DNA of 64,000 nt from DATAWK01 sp036267255. GTDB lineage: Bacteria; Acidobacteriota; Terriglobia; Terriglobales; Acidobacteriaceae. This document shows, piece by piece, positions 26,493-33,977 of the stretch. The notes below the pieces were generated by a model. It saw only the letters and a program-made list of their open reading frames with translations, was not told the origin of the DNA and made no database searches. Position 1 is the first letter of the stretch. Each line of letters begins with the position of its first letter. The stretch spans positions 434,001-498,000 of the forward strand of contig DATAWK010000043.1 in assembly GCA_036267255.1 (NCBI GenBank), given 5' to 3'. The translations under genes were made by a program, and so were the position numbers.

Positions 26493-26789
26493 ATGAAGAA
26501 TTCATTCAAAGCAGTCTTGATGAGTGCGGCAGTGAGCGGCTTGCTCGGCGGCTCCACTCTCGTTCTCAACGCAGCAACTGTCAATTCCAATGCTGCGACG
26601 GCGAGCGGCCTTTACCTCGGTCAATCGTCTGCGTCCAGCCAGTTCGCTACAAGCAAACATTCTTGTAAAGGCAAAAACGACTGTAAAGGCCAGGGCGGTT
26701 GCAAGTCCAGCGACAACGGCTGCAAGGGCAAGAACAGTTGCAAGGGCAAGGGCGGTTGCGCCACAGACGGCTCGAAGATGCCGAAGTAG
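26493..26789 (+). CDS. bufA: Six-Cys bufferin-like RiPP precursor
   Basis: 98 aa exported precursor. A Sec signal peptide (MKNSFKAVLMSAAVSGLLGGSTLVLNA) is followed by a spacer and a Cys/Lys/Gly core with Cys at 58, 64, 70, 77, 83 and 89. The core is a duplicated 13-residue unit, CKGKNDCKGQGGC and CKGKNSCKGKGGC, joined by KSSDNG. In bufferins, Cys residues are oxidised by a DUF692 enzyme and the mature product binds copper in the periplasm; the family assignment rests on signal peptide, Cys pattern and the DUF692/DUF2063 genes that follow. AGGAGG precedes the ATG. The symbol is by analogy. Confidence 0.8.
   Translation: MKNSFKAVLMSAAVSGLLGGSTLVLNAATVNSNAATASGLYLGQSSASSQFATSKHSCKGKNDCKGQGGCKSSDNGCKGKNSCKGKGGCATDGSKMPK
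26664..26759 (+). repeat. Tandem duplicated 39-bp unit inside the precursor gene
   Basis: 26664-26702 and 26721-26759 each encode the Cys-Lys-Gly 13-mer. The protein copies differ at two residues only (D/S and Q/K), while many third codon positions differ (TGT/TGC, AAA/AAG), so the duplication is kept by selection at protein level. Confidence 0.8.
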
Positions 26790-26793
26790 TTCT

Positions 26794-26841
26794 TCGCAGG
26801 ATCGCTTCTCCTGCGATGAGACGGCTTTTCTCTTCGCAGGA
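26794..26841 (+). promoter_or_regulatory. Hairpin and direct repeat between bufA and bufB
   Basis: TCGCAGGA (26794-26801) pairs with TCCTGCGA (26809-26816). The sequence TCTTCGCAGGA occurs at 26791-26801 and again at 26831-26841, exactly 40 bp apart. It may protect or partly terminate the precursor message so that more precursor than enzyme is made. Confidence 0.45.
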
Positions 26842-26881
26842 GGGCGTTTCTTGTACGTCTCTTTCATCATGAGTCAGAAGC

Positions 26882-27760
26882 ATGCCAGCAAATCGCTTTA
26901 ACGGGTTCACGGAATACGGAGTGGGCATTGGGCTGCGAGTGCCGCACTACCGTCACATTCTGGAGAAAAAACCGGTTGTCGACTGGTTTGAGATCATCTC
27001 CGAAAATTACATGGTGGACGGTGGACGTCCGCTCGCCGTGCTCGACAGCATTCTGGAACAATACCGTGTGGTGCAACATGGTGTTTCCATGTACTTTGGC
27101 TCTGCCGATCCACTCAATCGTGAACATCTGAAGCGTTTGAAGGCCCTGGTCCGCCGGACCAACACACCATGGCTTTCCGACCATCTCTGCTGGGGCAGTG
27201 TCGACGGACGCTACACCCATGATCTTCTGCCAATGCCCTACACCTTTGAAGCTGCACACATAACAGCAGAGAAGATTCGTCAGGTACGGGACTTCGTCGA
27301 GGTTCCGGTTGTCGTCGAAAACGTGAGCAGCTACGCAGAATTCCATGTTTCAGAGATGTCCGAGTGGGAATTCCTGAACGAGGTTGTTGAGCAGGCGGAC
27401 TGTGGAATTCTTTTGGATGTAAATAATATTTATGTTTCTTCGCAGAATCATACGTTCGATCCGCGCGTATATGTCGATGCAGTCCCGGCAGACCGTGTAG
27501 CGCAGATTCATATCGCCGGACACTCGAAGTTTGAGAAATACATCCTCGATACGCACGACCATCCGGTGCTTGATCCGGTGTGGGACTTATACGCCCGAGC
27601 GATTGAGCGTTGTGGACCCACTGCGACGCTATTGGAGTGGGACGACAACATTCCTTCGTTTGACGAAGTACATGCCGAGGCACAGAAGGCAACCAGATAT
27701 CTCAAGAACGCACTAATTACGGTGCAGCCGAAAGAAGAAATCGTGGAGTACACCCGATGA
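26882..27760 (+). CDS. bufB: DUF692 multinuclear iron oxidase (MNIO), BufB-like
   Basis: 292 aa TIM-barrel enzyme of the MbnB/TglH/HvfB/BufB family, which uses two or three iron ions to oxidise Cys in a RiPP precursor. Predicted ligands are conserved: QHGVS (His66), LSDHL (Asp100, His101), VVENVSS (Glu146, Asn147), LLDVNNI (Asp179, Asn181), QIHIAGH (His210, His214), THDHPV (about 224-229) and LLEWDDNI (Glu252, Asp254). Length is typical. It overlaps the partner gene by four bases (ATGA at 27757-27760). The likely substrate is the Cys-rich precursor just upstream. Confidence 0.93.
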   Translation: MPANRFNGFTEYGVGIGLRVPHYRHILEKKPVVDWFEIISENYMVDGGRPLAVLDSILEQYRVVQHGVSMYFGSADPLNREHLKRLKALVRRTNTPWLSDHLCWGSVDGRYTHDLLPMPYTFEAAHITAEKIRQVRDFVEVPVVVENVSSYAEFHVSEMSEWEFLNEVVEQADCGILLDVNNIYVSSQNHTFDPRVYVDAVPADRVAQIHIAGHSKFEKYILDTHDHPVLDPVWDLYARAIERCGPTATLLEWDDNIPSFDEVHAEAQKATRYLKNALITVQPKEEIVEYTR

Positions 27761-28650
27761 GCGGCGCCCTCCAGGAACTTCAGCGCCGCATGGCCGCCGC
27801 CGTCATGCAGCCATTGACCGCGCAGGAACAGATGCGGCGGCGGAATACCGTAGGACGATCCAATGAGCGCGAAGCTGCGGATTTCATTCGTCCCAACGAC
27901 CGGCTGAGTTCGATGGAACGGTTGGAAATTTATAACCGCCAGTATTGGTTCCGGCTGTTTTCCTGCTTTGAAGAAGACTTTCCCGGCTTGCAGGCAGTAG
28001 TGGGGAAAAAACAGTTTCAGGCTTTGATGCGCGCCTACCTGGAAGCATGCCCATCCACTTCATTTTCACTGCGCAACCTGGGATCGCGACTGGTGAATTG
28101 GCTTCAGGAACATCCTGCATGGACGGAGCCGCACAGCGAAATGGCGATCGAAATGGCTTCGCTGGAGTGGGCCCATATCGAAGCATTCGACAATGCCGTA
28201 TGGCCAAAATTAACGACAGAAGCCATGGCAACGATTGGAGTGGAATCCCAGATTGCGCTCCAGCCGTATCTGCGGCTGGTGGATGCACACTATGCCGTAG
28301 ACGATGCGCTCATTGCAGTCCGCAGTGAGAACGGCAGCAGTAACTCCTCCAGCAATAACGCATCCACCGGGCATGCAAGCAGGCGGTTGCGCACAATTCG
28401 AAACATGCCACGCGACCACGTGCATATCGCCGTACACCGGCATGAGGACACTGTTTACTACCGGCGGCTTGTGTTGGAAGACTATCGAATCCTGCTGGCT
28501 CTGCAACAAGGAACACTTTTAGGCGAGGCAATCGATCTTGCATTTGAAGGCAGCAAGATGCCGGAAGAAGATCGGCCCGGGCATTTGCAATCCGCTTTTC
28601 AATATTGGGCAGCAATGGGTTGGTTTTGCACGCCACCCGAAGATTTATAG
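27757..28650 (+). CDS. bufC: DUF2063 partner protein, BufC/HvfC-like
   Basis: 297 aa. The N-terminal DUF2063 domain (about 5-100: LQELQRRMAAAV, DRLSSMERLEIYNRQYWFRLFSCFEEDFPGLQAVVG, AYLEACPSTSFSLRNLG) binds the precursor and brings it to the DUF692 enzyme in characterised relatives. The C-terminal part holds more helices and a Ser/Asn-rich linker (ENGSSNSSSNNAS). Translationally coupled to the oxidase gene. The protein is slightly longer than the commonest form because of the linker. Confidence 0.9.
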   Translation: MSGALQELQRRMAAAVMQPLTAQEQMRRRNTVGRSNEREAADFIRPNDRLSSMERLEIYNRQYWFRLFSCFEEDFPGLQAVVGKKQFQALMRAYLEACPSTSFSLRNLGSRLVNWLQEHPAWTEPHSEMAIEMASLEWAHIEAFDNAVWPKLTTEAMATIGVESQIALQPYLRLVDAHYAVDDALIAVRSENGSSNSSSNNASTGHASRRLRTIRNMPRDHVHIAVHRHEDTVYYRRLVLEDYRILLALQQGTLLGEAIDLAFEGSKMPEEDRPGHLQSAFQYWAAMGWFCTPPEDL

Positions 28651-28664
28651 AGAGAAGAGATGGA

Positions 28665-29138
28665 ATGAAAATTTTGATCCGACTGTATGCACGTTTTTCA
28701 GCCCTGGTTTCCTATCTTCAATCTCCGCTTCTATTGCTGGTACGACTCTATTGGGGCTGGCAGTTTGCTCAGTCTGGATGGGGCAGACTGCATCATCTGG
28801 CCGGGGCTACCGCTTTTTTCGCCAGTTTGAATATCCCCTTTCCTGCTGCCAATGTGATCTTCATCTCCAGCCTGGAGTTCGTTGGTGGAATCCTATTGAT
28901 TGTCGGACTTGGATCGAGACTGACAGGATTGTTGCTGGCGGTGGATATGTTGGTCGCCTACGGAGTAGCCGATCGCGAGGCACTCTCGTCCATCTTCTCG
29001 GATCCTGGTAAGTTCTATGGCGCGGATCCCTACACATTTCTATTTGCGTCTGTCCTGATTCTGATATTCGGTGCGGGCATATTTTCTGTGGATGCCTGGT
29101 TGGCAAAACGCTGTCGAGCGTGGATCGAAAATCCATGA
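28665..29138 (+). CDS. DoxX-family membrane protein of the bufferin operon
   Basis: 157 aa with four membrane helices (for example LLLVRLYWGWQFAQSGWGRL, VIFISSLEFVGGILLIVGLG, LTGLLLAVDMLVAYGVA, FLFASVLILIFGAGIFSVDAWL). DoxX proteins are commonly the fourth gene in bufferin/Hvf operons, where their exact role is open (membrane quinone or redox link is a guess). I start at 28665, with AGAGAAGAGATGG ahead, 14 bases after bufC. The stop overlaps the sigma-factor ATG (ATGA at 29135-29138). Confidence 0.88.
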   Translation: MKILIRLYARFSALVSYLQSPLLLLVRLYWGWQFAQSGWGRLHHLAGATAFFASLNIPFPAANVIFISSLEFVGGILLIVGLGSRLTGLLLAVDMLVAYGVADREALSSIFSDPGKFYGADPYTFLFASVLILIFGAGIFSVDAWLAKRCRAWIENP

Positions 29139-29761
29139 CAGGAACGCTTGAAGGCAGGGATGAAGCGCAAATCATAGCCTCCATTCTTGCGGGCGACTCG
29201 CAGCAATTTCACCAACTCATCCGCCCGTATGAGCGAAGCGTATACGCTATGGCACTCTCCATGCTAAAGAACGCTGCGGATGCGGAAGACGTTGCGCAAG
29301 AAGCATTCCTCAAGGCTTTTCGCAATCTGGGGAGTTTTCGAGCCGATTCAAAGTTCAGCACATGGCTGGTGAGCATAACGCTGAATGAAGCTCGCAGCCG
29401 CCTGCGCCGCAATCAGGCTGCAAAAATAGAGTCGCTGGACATACCTTCCGAGGAGCAGGGCCATGTGTCGCCAACCCTTTTGCGGGACTGGCGAGAGGTG
29501 CCTTCGGAGATATTGGAACGCCAGGAAGTGCGCCTGCTTCTTCAGGAGGCGGTCCTAGCTTTGCCGGAAATCTATCGGGAAGTTTTTCTTCTGCGGGAAG
29601 TAGAAGAGATGAGTGTAAAGGAAGCCGCCGAAGCCCTCGGCGTCAGCGATGCGTCTGTAAAGGTTCGACTCCATCGCGCACGCATAATGCTTCAAAAGAA
29701 GCTGGCGCCGGAATTAAAGAAGGCCAGCTCTCAGAAACGGAGGTGGCTCCCATGGTTATAG
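29135..29761 (+). CDS. ECF RNA polymerase sigma factor
   Basis: 208 aa sigma-70 family ECF factor. Region 2 is QQFHQLIRPYERSVYAMALSMLKNAADAEDVAQEAFLKAFRNLGSFRADSKFSTWLVSITLNEARSRLRR. Region 4 is PEIYREVFLLREVEEMSVKEAAEALGVSDASVKVRLHRARIMLQKKL. It lies at the end of the bufferin operon, coupled to doxX by ATGA, and overlaps the anti-sigma gene by 10 bases. It probably reads the GTAACC-type promoters found upstream at the operon, at the small membrane protein and perhaps at msrA, which makes the operon self-amplifying. Confidence 0.93.
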   Translation: MTGTLEGRDEAQIIASILAGDSQQFHQLIRPYERSVYAMALSMLKNAADAEDVAQEAFLKAFRNLGSFRADSKFSTWLVSITLNEARSRLRRNQAAKIESLDIPSEEQGHVSPTLLRDWREVPSEILERQEVRLLLQEAVLALPEIYREVFLLREVEEMSVKEAAEALGVSDASVKVRLHRARIMLQKKLAPELKKASSQKRRWLPWL

Positions 29762-30000
29762 ACTGCAAACACGTTTGGGATCACATCTCCGGCTACCTGG
29801 ATGGAACGCTCGAAGCGTCCGTTCTGGAGCAGGTGCAGAAACATTTAGAGCATTGCGAGATTTGCTCGGCAATTCTCGATTCAACACGAAACATTCTCAT
29901 TCTCACTGCAGACGAACGCGTCTTTGAACTGCCGCTCGGCTTCAGTGACCGTCTCCATGCCCGGCTCGAGGCCGAGATTCGCGGCATTACACCTGAGTGA
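29752..30000 (+). CDS. Soluble zinc-binding anti-sigma factor (zf-HC2)
   Basis: 82 aa. The zinc motif Cys5 ... His31-x3-Cys35-x2-Cys38 (VQKHLEHCEIC) is the classic ZAS pattern. No membrane segment follows: the C-terminus (LILTADERVFELPLGFSDRLHARLEAEIRG) is polar. So it should hold the sigma factor in the cytoplasm and release it when zinc or thiols are disturbed, by metal or oxidant. The ATG at 29752 lies within the end of the sigma gene, with GGAGGTGG ahead. Confidence 0.85.
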   Translation: MVIDCKHVWDHISGYLDGTLEASVLEQVQKHLEHCEICSAILDSTRNILILTADERVFELPLGFSDRLHARLEAEIRGITPE

Positions 30001-30043
30001 TTTATTCCGAACTCAGATCAGCGAGCGCAGATTAACGAACGCA

Positions 30044-30080
30044 CAAGAAAGCGCTGTCGGACGTCGGCAGCGCTTTCTTG
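30044..30080. terminator. Terminator hairpin after the bufferin operon
   Basis: CAAGAAAGCGCTG (30044-30056) and CAGCGCTTTCTTG (30068-30080) form a perfect 13-bp stem. It separates the operon from the convergent amidase-NamZ gene, so it may serve both. Confidence 0.65.
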
Positions 30081-30114
30081 GATATCGCCCGGAACAAGCA
30101 GCGGGAGATAGCGG

Positions 30115-32604
30115 TTATTGGTTTGTGTAGATAAGGTAGGCCTTGCGGCGTTCTTTGAAATCACAAATGCTGTCCCGCCAGGATTCCGAAATGGTTTGCG
30201 GGTCTACATGATCTTCCAGCGCCTTGAGCGTTTCCTGATTCACCAGCAGCGGTTCGATCTTGTCCAGGTGGTATTGGGTTGGATAGAGTTTGTACAACAT
30301 GGACGCGATCTCAATGCCCACCTCCGGAACATTCAGCTCGTTGCGATTGGTGATGACGAACTGCACGCCCTGGCAGATCTGGCCCGCGTAAGGATAGGGC
30401 GCGCGCGGAGTAAACTCCACCGGAACGAAGCGAATGCCCGGAATCATGCGCTTGTTCAGCGCGGCCCCAAGCTGCACGGCATCGATCCATGGAGCGCCAA
30501 TCCAGGAAAACGGCGTATCGGTGCCGCGTCCCACGGAAATATTGGAACTCTCAATCATTCCAATGCCCGGATACATCGTCGCCTGATCCAGGTTATGAAG
30601 ATTCGGCGACGGATTCACCCACAGCAGCCCAGTGGAATCATACCAATCGCCGCGCTGCCATCCCTTCATCGCAACCACAGTGAGAGAAGCGCCGATATGG
30701 CCTTCTCCGTTGAAATATTGCGCCAATTCTCCCATCGTCATTCCATGCCGCACGGGAAGAGGCATAAAACCGGTGTAACTGGAATGCCCGGCATCGGAGA
30801 CCGGCCCCTGTACAAACGAACCATTGATGGGATCGGGCCGGTCGAGGATCACAATGTCCGTTCCCGTATGAGCAGCCGCCTGAAGAAAATAAGCGACTGC
30901 GGTTTCGTACGTGTAGAAGCGAACTCCCACATCGCGCAGGTCGATGACAACGGCATCCAGGTTGCGTAGCTTGTCGATCGGCGGATGGCGTTGCGCCGCC
31001 GTCGCGCCGTACATGCTGACAATCGGCAACCCAGTCGTCGGATCGGTGCTGCCATTGATGTCCGTCGTGTCCATCTTGCCAGTGATCCCGTGCTCCGGGC
31101 TGAAAAGTGTCGTCACCTTCAGCCCCGGCACCTTCGCTTCTGCATCATGCACCAGCACATCGATGGTGCGGCGACCGTGGCTGTCCGTACCGGTTTGGTT
31201 GCTCAGGATTCCTACGCGCAGCTTGCCGCCATGCTTCTTTTCGAGCGCCGCCAGTGGAGCAAAATTCTCCTCTTCCAGAACATCGATGCCCGTTTCCACG
31301 GTGCCGTTTCTGCTTGGCCACCGACGCATGTTGGTTAGCGATTCGTTATAGCCGGTGAGACGAGTAAGTTCATTGCCGGTCTCTGGAATCTGGATATCCA
31401 GCGCCTCGGCGGCGGCGTTGGCAATCTTCGCTTCGACTGGAATGGTGCTGCCACCCCCATTCGGATAGGTGCGATTGCTGAGAAAAATTACGTAGCTATC
31501 GCTCCAGGGATCCATCCAGATGTCCGTTCCGGTCCAGCCGGTATGACCGAAGCCCCCCACAGGGAACAACTCTCCACGGTTCCCGGAGAATGGGCTTTCA
31601 ATGTCCCAACCCAAGCCCCGTAGCGCCACTCCAGTGGCGGGCTGCTGTGGAGTCGTCATCTTTTCGGCAGTGAGCCGATTCAACGGAAATTTGCTCGGCC
31701 TGCCCGCTAAGAGATCCAAAAGGTTCTGCGCGAAGATGGAAATGTCACCGGCAGTGCTGAACAAACCCGCGTGTCCAGCAGTGCCGCCCATGCGTCTCGA
31801 CGTGGGATCGTTCACCACGCCCAGCAGCATGTGATGGTTCTCATCGTATTGTGTCGGCGCGATTTCGCCATCCCAGGACGTCGGCGGCAAAAAGCGCGTG
31901 TGTTCCATTCCCATGGGGCCGAACACATATTTCTGCACATATTCATTGAGTGGCATGCCGCTAAGCTTTTCGACCAGCGCACCCATCACGATGAAGTTGA
32001 TGTCACTGTAGACGAATTTGGTCCCTGGCGAACGGTCCGGCGTCACGGCGAACGCCATATTGAATCCCGTCTCCTTTCCCGACCAGGGTTGTTTCAAATC
32101 CAGATCGGGCGGCAATCCGGAATAATGCGTCATCACCTGGCGGATCGTGATGCTTCCCTTGCCGTTCGCCGCAAATGCAGGAAGATACTTCGCCACCGGA
32201 TCGTTCAGCCGAAAACGTCCCTGTTGGTAGAGCTGCATGGCGGCGGTCGTCGTCGCCATCACCTTCGTCATCGATGCCATGTCGAAGATCGTGTCTTCGG
32301 TCATCGGCACCGGACTGGGTATCGTGGCGCGATTTCCATAGGCCTTTTCAAAAACAACATGGTCATCATGTCCCACCAGGATCACCGCTCCCGGCACTTT
32401 ATGCGCTGCAAGCGCCGCCGCCATTATGCGGTCCATGCTGCTGAAATCCGGAGAAGACTTCTGTTGCGCCCGTAATTGGAAGCAGCTGAGCAGAAGGACT
32501 GCCAGCATCGCGCATTGAATTTGCAATCCACGGTTTCCTCTAACATTGCCTGCAAGATGGCGCTCAGGACGATCCAGGGCAGAAAAGAGATTTGCACTTT
32601 GCAT
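30115..32604 (-). CDS. Fused beta-lactamase-fold amidase (AmiE-like) and NamZ exo-muramidase
   Basis: 829 aa, exported (hydrophobic stretch about 30-47). Domain 1 (about 55-410) is a class-C beta-lactamase-fold hydrolase with SMTK (111-114), a YSD motif and HTGWTGT; the Bacillus AmiE amidase in the muropeptide operon has this fold. Domain 2 (about 430-829) is DUF1343/NamZ (GH171), which releases MurNAc from the non-reducing end of glycan: GILSNQTGTDSHG, LFSPEHGITG, VVIDLRDVGVRFYTYE, VWVNPSPNLHNLDQATMYPGI-like and ESSNISVGRGTDTPF. In Bacillus these are separate genes. GGAGGTGA stands seven bases before the ATG. The next gene in the same direction of flow is murQ, just upstream. Confidence 0.9.
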   Translation of the reverse strand: MQSANLFSALDRPERHLAGNVRGNRGLQIQCAMLAVLLLSCFQLRAQQKSSPDFSSMDRIMAAALAAHKVPGAVILVGHDDHVVFEKAYGNRATIPSPVPMTEDTIFDMASMTKVMATTTAAMQLYQQGRFRLNDPVAKYLPAFAANGKGSITIRQVMTHYSGLPPDLDLKQPWSGKETGFNMAFAVTPDRSPGTKFVYSDINFIVMGALVEKLSGMPLNEYVQKYVFGPMGMEHTRFLPPTSWDGEIAPTQYDENHHMLLGVVNDPTSRRMGGTAGHAGLFSTAGDISIFAQNLLDLLAGRPSKFPLNRLTAEKMTTPQQPATGVALRGLGWDIESPFSGNRGELFPVGGFGHTGWTGTDIWMDPWSDSYVIFLSNRTYPNGGGSTIPVEAKIANAAAEALDIQIPETGNELTRLTGYNESLTNMRRWPSRNGTVETGIDVLEEENFAPLAALEKKHGGKLRVGILSNQTGTDSHGRRTIDVLVHDAEAKVPGLKVTTLFSPEHGITGKMDTTDINGSTDPTTGLPIVSMYGATAAQRHPPIDKLRNLDAVVIDLRDVGVRFYTYETAVAYFLQAAAHTGTDIVILDRPDPINGSFVQGPVSDAGHSSYTGFMPLPVRHGMTMGELAQYFNGEGHIGASLTVVAMKGWQRGDWYDSTGLLWVNPSPNLHNLDQATMYPGIGMIESSNISVGRGTDTPFSWIGAPWIDAVQLGAALNKRMIPGIRFVPVEFTPRAPYPYAGQICQGVQFVITNRNELNVPEVGIEIASMLYKLYPTQYHLDKIEPLLVNQETLKALEDHVDPQTISESWRDSICDFKERRKAYLIYTNQ

Positions 32605-32644
32605 GTTCGATTCACCTCCTTCAATATCTTAAAATTCGAAACTT

Positions 32645-33553
32645 TTATTCTTCCCCTAAAGCTTTTCGCAATCGCCCCTGGGCTTGAGCAACGCGCTGTT
32701 CTGCTGTTTCGCGGTCTAAATGCAACTTGTGCATCACAATGGCAGTCTTGATCGATCCCGCCTGCTGCAGCAATGCGGCGGCATTTTCCCTGGTCCTTCC
32801 CGTAGCTTCCATGACGATGCGCCGTGCTCGTTGGTGCAATTTTTCGTTGGTGGGGTGTAGATTCACCATCAGATTTCCATACACAAAACCTAAGCGAATC
32901 ATTGTGCCGGTACTCAGCATATTCAACACAAGCTTGGTCGCGGTGCCGGCTTTCATGCGTGTCGATCCCGTGATGACTTCTGGTCCAACAGCAGGAGTAA
33001 TGGCGTAATGAGCAACTTGCGCAAGTTTGGAATCGGGCACACAGCTCAGACCAATCGTCATTGCGCCAAGCAAGTGAGCATAGGAAATCCCGCCAAGAAC
33101 ATACGGAGTTCGTCCGCTCGCCGCAACCCCGACAAGGACATCGAATTTCGTAAAATTGTGGCCCTGCAAATCCTCCACCGCCGCTTCCGCATCATCCTCC
33201 ACGCCTTCCACTGAATGTCGTAGTGCAACATCTCCCCCGGCGATAATGCCCTGCACCATTTCAGGACTGGTATTGAAAGTGGGTGGACATTCGGAGGCGT
33301 CCAGCACCCCAAGCCGCCCTGAAGTCCCGGCTCCCAGATAAAACAGCCGTCCTCCCGACTGCAAACGCTCGACAATAGCATCCAAAGCGCAGGCAATGTT
33401 GTGAATCTCTTGCGCTATGGCTTCCATAACTGCGCCATCCGCGTCATGCATCATCTGCAGCAAATCGATTGTAGAAACTCGATCGATGTTTTCGGTCGCT
33501 TTATTGCGTGATTCGGTGATGAGAGTTTGAAATTCGTCCATGGTCGTCTTCAT
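32645..33553 (-). CDS. murQ: N-acetylmuramic acid 6-phosphate etherase
   Basis: Cleaves the lactyl ether of MurNAc-6-phosphate to give GlcNAc-6-phosphate and D-lactate in murein recycling. The SIS-domain motifs are present: FYLGAGTSGRLGVLDASECPPTF (the catalytic Glu in ASECPPTF), VGVAASGRTPYVLGG and ITGSTRMKAGTATKLVLNMLSTG. I start at 33553 (MKTTMDEFQTLITESRN, 302 aa), the usual length; the frame is open to 33598. It lies 40 bases upstream of the NamZ fusion gene and is probably co-transcribed with it. A perfect dyad for the neighbouring GntR regulator lies about 120 bp upstream. Confidence 0.94.
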   Translation of the reverse strand: MKTTMDEFQTLITESRNKATENIDRVSTIDLLQMMHDADGAVMEAIAQEIHNIACALDAIVERLQSGGRLFYLGAGTSGRLGVLDASECPPTFNTSPEMVQGIIAGGDVALRHSVEGVEDDAEAAVEDLQGHNFTKFDVLVGVAASGRTPYVLGGISYAHLLGAMTIGLSCVPDSKLAQVAHYAITPAVGPEVITGSTRMKAGTATKLVLNMLSTGTMIRLGFVYGNLMVNLHPTNEKLHQRARRIVMEATGRTRENAAALLQQAGSIKTAIVMHKLHLDRETAEQRVAQAQGRLRKALGEE

Positions 33554-33672
33554 TACGTATAGTCCACTATGGCACAAATATTCGTTACAGTTGAACACCC
33601 ATGGGTGGAAGTGACTGGCACGTCCGCAGAGGAAAGCGAGATGCGATGAAAAGCAAGGTAGATTTTTCCATG

Positions 33673-33705
33673 CACTGGTCTATACCAACTTGGTATAGAC
33701 CAGTG
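33673..33705. promoter_or_regulatory. Double dre-type operator between murQ and gntR
   Basis: CACTGGTCTATACCAA (33673-33688), one base, then TTGGTATAGACCAGTG (33690-33705): a perfect 33-bp inverted repeat. Each half contains a TGGTATAGACCA-like site as used by the DasR/NagR GntR regulators. It is well placed to repress murQ (minus) and perhaps gntR (plus). Apart from this, 33599-33977 has no supported gene. Confidence 0.75.
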
Positions 33706-33977
33706 TTAAATTTGAAGAAATGTTTGTCAAGTGGAAACGGTGGCTATGTCAAGATACGAACCATATGCCAATCAAGGGCGGCGGGGTAGCATTGTTGCAG
33801 CAACAGACGCGTCCTGACATATTCTGATTCCGTTCTGCATACGAAACTCTCGCACAGGTAGCGGACCCGGATAAAACTAAATCTTCGCCTGCACGTTTTG
33901 CGTGGTAAATTTCGATTTAGCATTGGATTCCAGGTTTTACATATTCCATATCAAGATCACAGAACAGTTGGCGTGCC

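Noticed and set aside
33601..33789. Possible 62-codon gene between murQ and gntR
   Set aside because: It runs over the operator dyad, and its sequence shows no family features or ribosome site.
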